A stretch of DNA of 64,000 nt. It comes from Trichosporon coremiiforme (lineage: Eukaryota > Basidiomycota > Tremellomycetes > Trichosporonales > Trichosporonaceae). Below are positions 55,806 to 64,000 of this stretch, piece by piece. Each line of letters opens with the position of its first letter. Position 1 is the first letter of the stretch. The DNA lies in NCBI GenBank assembly GCA_039545355.1, contig BCJJ01000006.1, forward strand, positions 1,364,001 to 1,428,000, written 5' to 3'. A model generated the notes under the pieces. That model did no database searches. It had not been told where the DNA came from and was given only the letters and a program-made list of their open reading frames with translations. The position numbers and the translations under genes are program-made.

Positions 55806-58800
55806 CTACAACGACTCGATGATCTCGCTCGTGAACGGGTGCTTCGCGAGCAGCTTGGTGCTCACCACGGCAGCCTTTTTCCCCTTAGCATCTGTGCCGC
55901 TGGCATTGCCGTCTGAGTGGACGACGTCAGTTTCCGCTTCGACAATGGACCATGTGTGCAGCGAATCAGCGCCTGAAGGCAGCGTCCGGATCCACTGGTG
56001 CTCAGCCATGAGGTCAAAGAACTTGCGCAGCAGTGAGCCCTGGTTCAGCGTCTTGCGCGAGCCGAAGACGACGAGCTTCTTCTTCGCACGTGTGAAGGAG
56101 ACATTGATGCGGCACCATCGCGCAGCAGTTCGCCCACGCTACCAGTGTCATTGTTGCGGACCAGGCTCACCAGGACAACATCCTTGTCACAGCCCTGTGC
56201 CTTGTCCGCTGTCAGCACTTCGACATCCTTCAGCCCTGCACCGGCCATCAGCTGAGAGATTAACTTGATCTGCTGCCCGTATGGCGTGATCAGTGCGATG
56301 TTGTGCTGCCACACACCGGAGGCGGCAAGGGCCTGCGCCAGCTGCGTCACAAGCGCAGCCTCAGTCGGGTTCTGCATGACGTCTCCTGCTCGTGTCTCCT
56401 GGGCTGGTACAGTGTCTGTGTCCACGAAGGCAGCCTTGGCCTTCTCCTCGAGCAGATCCTGGATCCAGCAGTCTCCACCGCATGTGCTCTTTCCGACGTC
56501 TGCGCACGCCGCACGTTGCGGAAGCTGCAGGGCCTGCTTCGCGATCACCTCGTTACCGCAATGCAGGCGATCCTTGTAGATGAGCTTGTTCGACAGCAGC
56601 ATGATGTCTTCGTTCATGCGGTACTGCAATGAGAGGGGCGCAACGATGGACGGGTGTGCATCGCTGAGCCGCTTGAACAGGGACACGTCGAGACCACCAG
56701 CCCGCGCTTCAGCCCTGCGCACGATCGGCGGCAGCTGGAAATGGTCACTGACAAGGACGAACTTGTCTGCATACCGCAGTGGGCCAATGCATGTCGGGAG
56801 TGTGATCTGGCTTGCCTCGTCGACAATGCAGTAGTCGAACCGGCGGCGGTGGAACAGGGCACTGTATGTCAGCTGAACCGTCGGTACCAGCCCGCTAGAC
56901 TTACTGATTGATACTGAGACAGGTAGTGGCGACGACCTGCGGCGCCATGAGACGCGCCTCGAGGTTGTCCACACTGGTGCTCGGTCCCTGCGCCTCAAGC
57001 GTCAGGTGCTGCACATCATGACGCACCTTCCGTGGGTTTCCGATACGGATGATCTGGAAGTCACTGCCGAGCAGCTTTGTGACGATTGTGTCAACGGCAC
57101 TATGCGTGTAACTTGTGAGCAGGACAGTCTTGCCACGCGCCACGATCGCCTTGATGATCTCTGCGATCGTGGTTGTCTTGCCGGTTCCAGGCATACCGAG
57201 GATGAGGCTGTAGTCGAGCGTAGAGAGCACCTGCGTCATCGCCTTACGCTGGTCCTCATTCAGGTGAAGTGGGATCTCGTCAGCCTCCGGCGCACCACTC
57301 GCATTGAACTTGGGCACATCCAGGTCCACGACGAGCCGGCGCCGGATCACATCGCCACCCTTCAGGAACAGCTGGGCGAGGTTGCCACACATATTGGCCA
57401 TGCCCGACGCCAGCTCGTCCTTGTCGATGCGGAAGACAGGCGTGCCCTTGTGCCTTGTACGAGCAAGCAGGGTGGTCATATCGAGTTTGGTGCCTATCGA
57501 CACCTCGACGGACGATGGTGACAGGGCCATGACGTAGCTGCGGGCGAGGCAGAGCAGGTCCGGCTCGATGGATAGTGATACGGGGTCTCCAACGGCGATC
57601 TGTCCAGAAAGCATTGACAGTGCTGGCCTGTCTCCTTGGCATGTGAATGTGTACGTGAAGCCATCGATCTTGTGCCTGCCCATAGTTGCATTGCTAGACT
57701 GTCCCGACTCCTCCTTGATGATAACCATGTCGGCGAAGCAGCGGCCGGCCCTTTCACGTCTGCCAGCTGTCATCGTCCAGAGTTGGGAACGCAGACGGAC
57801 TGTGTCCTGCTCCTCGAGCGTGATGAGGCGCTCCCAGTGCCTGAAGAATCTGACATGGGTTGGTGTGAGGTGACCGATGTTCTCGACAAACTTCTTGGTG
57901 AGGTCATTGTCCTTCGGGGGTGGCAGATTGCCAGACTGTATGATGTTAGCCAATGAAGCACAGTGGCGACTCACCTTGCGGTATAGCAGGCACGCATCTG
58001 AGGCAAAACACTTCATGCACTCCCTGGGGTTATCGATGGGCTCAGGGAGGAAAACGTCCTCGATCTCAGCTGTGAGTGCCGCGTGACCTTCGGCCATGGG
58101 GCTCTTGCGCTCGCGGACCATCCATTCAGCCAATTCGTTCCTTGCCATGATAAGGGATCGGACTTCAATGTCTTTTGCGTCGATAAGGACAACAGAGTTG
58201 AGCTGGGAGTAGTAAAGCAGTCCAGAGGGAACAGGGAGGCTGTAGCGGTCTTCCATCAACAGAGTGTACAGAAGAGTCTGGGCGCGGTGGGAGAGCCCGC
58301 TGATGGACCTGCCCGTCTTGATTTCCAGCGGTGCGATAAGGCCCTGAATCTCGGAGGAACCCTCGTGTCGAAGTCGGATCTGCACGCTGGCGTCGATTTT
58401 CCCTTTCAAGCCCCATTTCGGGGACCAGATGTCCTCCTCTATGTCGTGCAGCCCAGTTATGGCCGCCGCACCACAGACCTCCTCGCGGGATGTGATGAGC
58501 GCGCCGTCATCCAACACATCAGGACCAACCCATTTTCAGCCGAAGGATGAGAAGACGTCAACTGCCATCAGCCCAAGATCATCCTCAATGTCCTTGTCAC
58601 TCAGCCCAGAGCCCCAAATCTCCAGACGACGGCCCTCGTCACTGAGCTCAACCGCTATGCTCTGCTTGGTGAAATCAGAGTCGAAGTTCTGTTGCGTAAG
58701 GGAGCTCTGAAGCAGGGTGTGGAGGATGTTGCCGTAGGTCATCGCCTTGGATGGGGGCTCCGGCAGCCTCATCAACGACTGCAGCAATGGTCATCTTGGG

Positions 58801-59970
58801 CAAGGCTGGGAGCCTGCCATCGCCGTCATGGTCACTAGCACATCAGGGTGGTGGATCAGGTAGGTTGACTTGGCCTTCAAGTTCAAGACAATCGGCCTGT
58901 CTTTGTCGAGTTGAGGGGAAAGATGTTGACAACGTCACCTGCGGTTAGAAACGAACTGCGACGTAACTCACCTTTGTGAACGTTCAAGTGAGACCACTGG
59001 TCTTTGAGCTGAATGACACGCTGCTCTCCACCGGCAGTGTTCACAACGAGTGACTGGACGTGGAAGGAACTGGGCAGTACCTCTCCACTGACAGCTGCAA
59101 GAACACCTTCGTGGACACTCGCAATGGTACATATTACCATCTAACCCAAGGTGTTGACACATATCCAGGTGGTGGACTAGGCATTGGAGGGTGAGGAAGG
59201 GGGTACTTGATCTGCCAATGTCAGCATCCGAGACAGCCTCTCCGCTCACCTTGACCACGGGCGCGGTCAGCTCAGCCTCGTCCATTTTCGCGAGTGCATC
59301 CAGGTCCCAGTCATCATCATACATCGATTCCTGGCTGGCAGGGGGGCAGACATGCGTCCTCAATGCTGGGCATGGATGGCATGGGTTTCAGTGGTGGGGT
59401 GACTGAGCCATCGCGAGTTGGTGTCTTGGGCAGTTGAATGCTTGGTCCAGCAATGGACACTGATTCGTTGAAAATGTGTGTCAAGCTCGACGAGAGTGGC
59501 TTTGGCTCCTTCTTCATTGGCAAGCTCGGTAGCGGTGCCGTCTTCTGTTTTGGCGAAAGTATCTTGCCACTCCTCGCGTGTGCCGAGCCACTGGCAGCGA
59601 CCTTCACCTTCTGGTTCAGGCCCAGTAGAGACATGTGGTCCGTGCCGGTTGACGTGGACTTGTGCAGGGACATCAGTCGTTTCGGCGAGACTTTGACGTT
59701 GATATGGCGTGGTGCTGTCATCTTGGAGGTTGCTGGTAGACTTCGGTGGGCCGACGACAACGGAGAGACAGTGGTCACATGTGATGTCCGGAGAGATGTC
59801 TTTGCACTGGCTGACTGTTGCAAGGTGGCTTTCGGCAGTGTAGCCTGTGAGCAGTCGGGCATGATGTCGAAGTCACTCGGCGTCAGGCCCTCCAGCAGAG
59901 CCTTCATCATCACCTCCTCCTCAGCTTCGGAGGGTCCGACCCTGGGCCGCTTCGCGACATGGTCACTCAT
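55806..59970 (-). pseudogene. DNA2: DNA2 replication helicase/nuclease, apparently disrupted
   Basis: Dna2 trims Okazaki flaps and resects double-strand breaks. Minus-strand reading from MSDHVAKRPRVGPSEAEEEV (59970) shows an N-terminal disordered region, a RecB-like nuclease (HDIEEDIWSPKWGLKGKID, LEIKTGRS), iron-sulfur Cys (PRECMKCFASDAC) and an SF1 helicase with LGMPGTGKTTTI, CIVDEASQ, LSLQYRMNED and TADKAQGCDKDVVLVSLVR. The gene is not open. Apparent lesions: 1-nt frameshift inside helicase motif VI (near 56117); TGA at 58536-58538; TGA at 58791-58793; frameshift near 58903-58912; probable frameshift near 59140; possible extra G in G6 at 59341-59346. Introns at 56862-56904, 57936-57974 and about 58930-58975 do not cure these. 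No other gene here has comparable damage. Decay or local sequencing error are the two explanations. Confidence 0.8.
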
Positions 59971-60200
59971 GTGGGGGGAAGATCTCAAAGAGGCAGGCAG
60001 TAGGTGTAGTCTGTTGGATGTGAATTCAATGGGATAGTCAGCTAGTCGGTTGCAAAAGATGGATAACCGTCAAGAATGATACCAAGGATAGTCAGCAATG
60101 GAAGAAAGATGTGAGAGGCGGAGTATGTTTTGACGAAAGTTAACGAACGCAGCGCGTTGATGTCATGTTCCCAGCCGCGAAATCAGACGCGCTGATCTTG

Positions 60201-60208
60201 TCACGTGA
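60201..60208. promoter_or_regulatory. TCACGTGA palindrome upstream of DNA2
   Basis: A perfect E-box palindrome about 230 bp before the DNA2 start, next to a CAA repeat. Third copy of this 8-mer in the window. Confidence 0.35.
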
Positions 60209-60210
60209 TT

Positions 60211-60244
60211 ACAACGACGACAACAACAACAACAACAACAGCAG
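60211..60244. repeat. (CAA)n microsatellite
   Basis: About nine CAA/CGA triplets in the DNA2 upstream region, the only clear trinucleotide microsatellite outside coding sequence. Confidence 0.85.
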
Positions 60245-62138
60245 TGTCTCGCCACCCGCCCACGGTGCAGGGTCTTCATGCATAGTGACTGCATCATGCA
60301 TAGTCTGACAGTAGTCGACTGCGTATGGCCATAGTCAGTGATGCTCGCCTGGTGTGCGTGTCTGCAGCTAACGTAACAGATGTATCGTGGCGCTAGCCTA
60401 TCGACCCATGCCTATCACCGAGCACATAAGCGAGCGCGGCGCGGCGTGCGGACGGAGCCCGCGCCGAGCTGCGAGTCACGGGACTACTACTGAGCCAGAA
60501 CCCTGGACTGATGGCGGCCCACTGAGAAGCGCTCAGAAGGTGCGCAAGGTTGCACGGGACCGAGCGCGGAGGCAGGGAGAGGCTGACATCACTGTGGGCC
60601 GTCAACTAGTGCGGCGGAGGGCGGCGGAGGGCGACGGAGGTGCAGTCCCCAATGCGATTGTTTCAGCTTAGGTTGGCGCCGTGCAAACCATGCAGCGTAA
60701 AGGAGCGCCGATACGAGGACGAGCAGCTCGAGCAGCCACCCCGGCAGAAAGGGCAGGCGCGCAGAGGAGGGGCGTGCGGCGCTTTGATCCTGGGTTACGG
60801 TCCTGGGCGGTCCTGGGCGGTGCTGCTGCGGAGAACGGAAAGGGGCGTCAAGTGCCCACAAGCGTGCTTGCGGCCGGCCGCCCGCAGAGAGCACCGCGAG
60901 AACGGCCGGGGTCTGCTGTATTCAAACCCTCTGGCCTGACGCCGTCCAAAAATTAATTGCACTGAACCCTTTGGCATAGGTCAAACAAAGATCAAAGGTG
61001 AACCTGGTGAAATGATCACCGGTACGGCGCTCCGGCGCAACTCCCAAGCCGGACAGGCCGGCGGCCCGGCGTCAGCTTCACCTCCTCCTTGCCCTCCCTG
61101 CAAAACGACTCGCCCCCCTCGGCGACGGTATGCCGAGCCTGCACCAATCATCCTGAGTTCTTGGCAATGGCCCTTAAGCCGAGCGTACCGAGCCATGGGC
61201 ACTGTCGCGGTCACACAACAGCCAGTGACCCAGTAGAGCCAGGCGGCCGCTGTCGTGTGACCGCCCGCCAGTACTGCCAGCCCTCCAGCCCTCGGCTCGG
61301 AGTTCACCTCCCACCCTTTGAGTGTTTAGCTTTCGGCAGAGCTGCAATATCCCAATCACAGCGCACACTGCGAGAAACTCGTCGTCCACCCTGTAGCGCA
61401 CTTTTTCGCTGTCACCTTGTGTTTTCGACCCACCGCTTTCTTCAACTCATCATCTACCACTACCTATACCACGTCGATATCGAAATAGCACTGCAGCGCA
61501 GCACGCCCGGCTCGAGGCCCTTGTCCATTCCTTGACCAACGAATTGCCACCCAACGATATCAAACTTTCGCCAAGCCCCTTTTCTTGGCGGATCTGACGC
61601 AGTCGAGCGACGTCCACCGCAGCAACGATTGCGGGGTATTACCCACAAACCATTATCAACAGTGTCGTGTGAGATCACAACACACACTCCCCCCCTTGTC
61701 TCCTCAACTCTAAGGACCGTCTAGAACGCCTGGAACGCACAGCACGACGGCAAAACGACACCAAGCATCCCATCCCCTCCACGACGCAGAGGCTGGTACT
61801 CTGCGAAATCGATAATCTTTGACTTAGTCATCGCAACGACGTTATCGTCGGCCCGATTCCCTTCCCCGCGCACGGCGCAGTAATCTCTACTGCGCAGTCG
61901 CAGTTGTATCGCGCCCATCACACGACTGCCCTTCCACAGCAGCACCTCGCCTTGTGTTCATAAGCCCACTCACGCAAGTCTGCATTCGCATTCGCATCAC
62001 GACCGCAACGCACTCGCATTCCAGCATTATCTAACCTAGCCCGCTTATTGCCTCGGCTCTGATCAGACGACCCGCCCACGCTAGCACGACGACGGCTCTG
62101 GCTCGCTCACTAATTCGGTCCCCATCGCATCATCGGCT

Positions 62139-64000
62139 ATGGCAGGACAATCAACGAAATATTCGCCCGTGCCGAACAACGATGCCGACATCGAGAAGGC
62201 TTCGATGATCTCTTACGTCGGAGGCAGCCTGCGCAGGGCAAGGCGGAGGCGCCCGCTCGTGGTGCTCTTCCTCTGCGGAGCTATCTCGCTCATCTTTATC
62301 TTGGCCGCCTTCTTGACCTACAGCTACTATCTGCCTAGCACGCTCTCAGGTACTGACTATGTCTACGGTGACTGGTCTGGGGACAACTCGGAGTACAACT
62401 CTTTCCTGATCCAGGACGACCCGACGCACGTCGTTATCCAAGCCGTCGACACCACGATCACCCCGCCGGCGCCGCTGCTGCAGCCCCTCACGACCCGCCC
62501 GCCTCTCGACCAGCTTATCGAGTACTACGCCCACGGCACGCTGAACTTCACCCGCCAGACCAAGAAGCCGCAGGTTGATCTCGTTACGCTCTTCGTGAAT
62601 GCCTCCTCGGACTACTTTGCCTTCGCGAAGAACAAAAAGTCAGAGGAGGAGGGCCTCGGTTCGCTGAAGAAGCAGTCGCACCACTGGCGCGACAACGGCG
62701 AGCTGCGTGGCGGACTGCGGTCGTTTGCCCTGTCGCTACGGAAACGCCTTCGCACGATTCACGTCGTTTCAGCGGCGTTCGACTTCCCCGACGCCGAGCG
62801 CCCTGTCCTCCCCGACGACATCGAGGGCGACACCGACCGATGGCAGCTTGGCCAGATCCCTGAGTGGCTTGACTGGGCGAGCCCTGGCAACGTCCAATGG
62901 CACTTCCACCCGGAGATCTTCCGCCTCCCTCGCGACGAGGACGGATCCCTGGACAACGCCATCGCGGATGTCAATGAGGAGGAGTGGCGCTCGCTCTCGC
63001 TGCCCAACTTCAACTCGTTCGAGATCGAGAGCCGCCTCCCGTTCGTCAATGACCTCAGCCCCAACTTCATCCTCAGCAACGATGACATGTTCCTCATGAA
63101 GCAGCTCAGCCTGACTGACTTCCACCACCCGCTCCTCGGCCCGATGCTCCGCCCCGAGCCTGGACTCAAGGTCGGCTTCAAACTCATCCCCGAGCACAAG
63201 TCAACGCCCGGCGAGTGGGGCGGCCTGAACCACGCCAACATCCTCATCGGCCAGCGCTTCGTTTATCGCGACCGCTGGTACCTGACGCACATGCCCAAGG
63301 CCATGACGCAGGCGATCACGCAGGAGAGCGAGGTCATGTTCTCCAAGGTGTTCACTGAGGCGGCTACTCGCTGCTTCCGCGAGAGCCGCCGTGGCCGTGC
63401 CGACGTCGAGATGGCGTGGTTGTGGACGTGGCTGCAGATCGAGCGGTGGCGTGAGGCACTGCTCTGGACATGGGCCGTGGCGCGCCTCGGAGGCGAAGAC
63501 GGCATGATTGGCGAGCAGGAGAAGAACGAGATCCGCGACGCGCTCGGTATCCGCAAGGGCGAGGAATACAATGAGAAGGAGATTCTGATCAAGGTCACGC
63601 GCAACAAGCGTGAGACGTTCAAGGACGTCGACAAGTACGCCGACGAGGCCGGGTGGGAGCACCCGCTGGCGACGCGGCTCATGCACACGTCGCTCGACGG
63701 CGCCCTCCCCCCGACGTCCGAGTACCACCGGGACGGGGGCAGGCCCGACCCTAACATGGTTGATGGGCAGCGGATCTGCCGCATGGAGATCGCGCGCTGC
63801 TTCCCGGAGGGTTTCTTCTCGACCGATGACAAGTACAGCGCGGTCGAGGTGTTCAAGCTCCTCACCTTCCTCGGCGATGGCCGCTGCGGCGACTGCATGA
63901 CCGAGGCGCTCCTCAGCAAATCAGGCAAGCGCGGCCTGTCCGCGTTCCTCCCTAGCGTTGACGCCGTGTTCTTCCCCCCGTCCATCAAGGCGCCGCAGTG
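62139..64000 (+). CDS. Stealth-family sugar-phosphotransferase, XPT1-like (5' part, cut by window edge)
   Basis: The frame is open from ATG 62139 to the window end, at least 620 residues, without introns so far. It is a type II membrane protein: a short cytosolic N-terminus, a basic patch RRARRRRP (about 32-39), one transmembrane helix (about 40-64), then a lumenal domain. Stealth landmarks are VDLVTLFVNASSDYF (about 145), DNGELRGGLRSFALSLRKRL (about 184), PNFILSNDDMFL (about 307) and THMPKAMTQAI. Proteins of this class transfer sugar-1-phosphate; the Cryptococcus member Xpt1 adds xylose-phosphate to protein O-glycans in the Golgi, and animal GNPTAB makes the mannose-6-phosphate tag. Xylosylphosphotransferase is the likeliest role, by taxonomy; the donor sugar cannot be read from sequence. 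Confidence 0.88.
   Translation, partial: MAGQSTKYSPVPNNDADIEKASMISYVGGSLRRARRRRPLVVLFLCGAISLIFILAAFLTYSYYLPSTLSGTDYVYGDWSGDNSEYNSFLIQDDPTHVVIQAVDTTITPPAPLLQPLTTRPPLDQLIEYYAHGTLNFTRQTKKPQVDLVTLFVNASSDYFAFAKNKKSEEEGLGSLKKQSHHWRDNGELRGGLRSFALSLRKRLRTIHVVSAAFDFPDAERPVLPDDIEGDTDRWQLGQIPEWLDWASPGNVQWHFHPEIFRLPRDEDGSLDNAIADVNEEEWRSLSLPNFNSFEIESRLPFVNDLSPNFILSNDDMFLMKQLSLTDFHHPLLGPMLRPEPGLKVGFKLIPEHKSTPGEWGGLNHANILIGQRFVYRDRWYLTHMPKAMTQAITQESEVMFSKVFTEAATRCFRESRRGRADVEMAWLWTWLQIERWREALLWTWAVARLGGEDGMIGEQEKNEIRDALGIRKGEEYNEKEILIKVTRNKRETFKDVDKYADEAGWEHPLATRLMHTSLDGALPPTSEYHRDGGRPDPNMVDGQRICRMEIARCFPEGFFSTDDKYSAVEVFKLLTFLGDGRCGDCMTEALLSKSGKRGLSAFLPSVDAVFFPPSIKAPQ

Larger units (their letters stand above)
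59971..62138. other. Intergenic region and long leader of the XPT1-like gene
   Basis: From 59971 to about 61000 there is no supported gene. From about 61380 to 62138 the plus strand is CT/CA-rich with few G runs, which resembles a long 5' leader (up to about 750 nt) of the gene at 62139. Short upstream ATGs are present in it. No convincing leader intron was resolved. Confidence 0.5.

Noticed and set aside
58750..58860. Intron from a GTGACC donor to CTGCAG that would remove the 58791 TGA in DNA2
   Set aside because: The segment it would remove (VTMTAMAGSQPCPR) matches a conserved DNA2 stretch, so it is coding; the donor is also weak.

Overview
The window looks like nuclear DNA of a basidiomycete yeast, most likely Tremellomycetes and possibly Trichosporonales. 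The reasons are: many short spliceosomal introns (33-60 nt) with GTGAGT/GTAAGT donors and a CTGAC branch site just before the acceptor; moderately GC-rich coding DNA; pyrimidine-rich leaders without operons; serine-rich GPI-anchored wall proteins; and a Stealth-family phosphotransferase like the xylosylphosphotransferases known from Cryptococcus. The order is my inference; the fungal assignment is firm.

Layout. 0-10 kb: three serine-rich, GPI-type secreted proteins, two of them sharing the Kre9/Knh1-like (PF10342) fold, then a LisH-CTLH-CRA protein of the GID/RanBPM type. 10-16 kb: an SMG6/EST1A-like nonsense-mediated-decay endonuclease (minus) diverging from a Caj1/Djp1-type DnaJ-X protein (plus). 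16-22 kb: gene-poor DNA with an intron-containing tRNA-Arg(ACG) and scattered coding-like fragments. 22.5-25.3 kb: OGG1 and proteasome lid subunit RPN7, both minus. 25-46 kb: about 20 kb of gene-poor, low-complexity-rich DNA around one Pho85-type cyclin, which probably has a long spliced leader. 46-53 kb: a ubiquitin-themed run made of an AKTIP-type E2-like protein whose exons are spread through expanded introns, GID9/FYV10, a UCH deubiquitinase (minus) and the DASH subunit DAD2. 55-60 kb: FCF1 and, convergent with it, a DNA2 helicase-nuclease gene carrying several frameshifts and in-frame stops. 62-64 kb: the 5' part of an XPT1-like Stealth protein, cut by the window edge.

There is no metabolic cluster, CRISPR array or intact mobile element. 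The functional themes are ubiquitin/proteasome (RPN7, GID9, the second CTLH protein, UCH, the E2-like protein), DNA repair/replication (OGG1, DNA2), RNA processing and decay (SMG6-like, FCF1) and cell surface/glycan (three wall proteins, XPT1-like).

The most unusual signals are three. The DNA2 copy appears decayed. Genes next to the gene-poor blocks have introns five to twenty times longer than the rest. Four of the five coding Ns, all in RPN7, fall on fourfold-degenerate codon positions, which suggests two co-assembled alleles or homeologues. Exon structures were deduced by eye from splice signals, reading-frame phase and remembered family conservation; no alignment or search was run.
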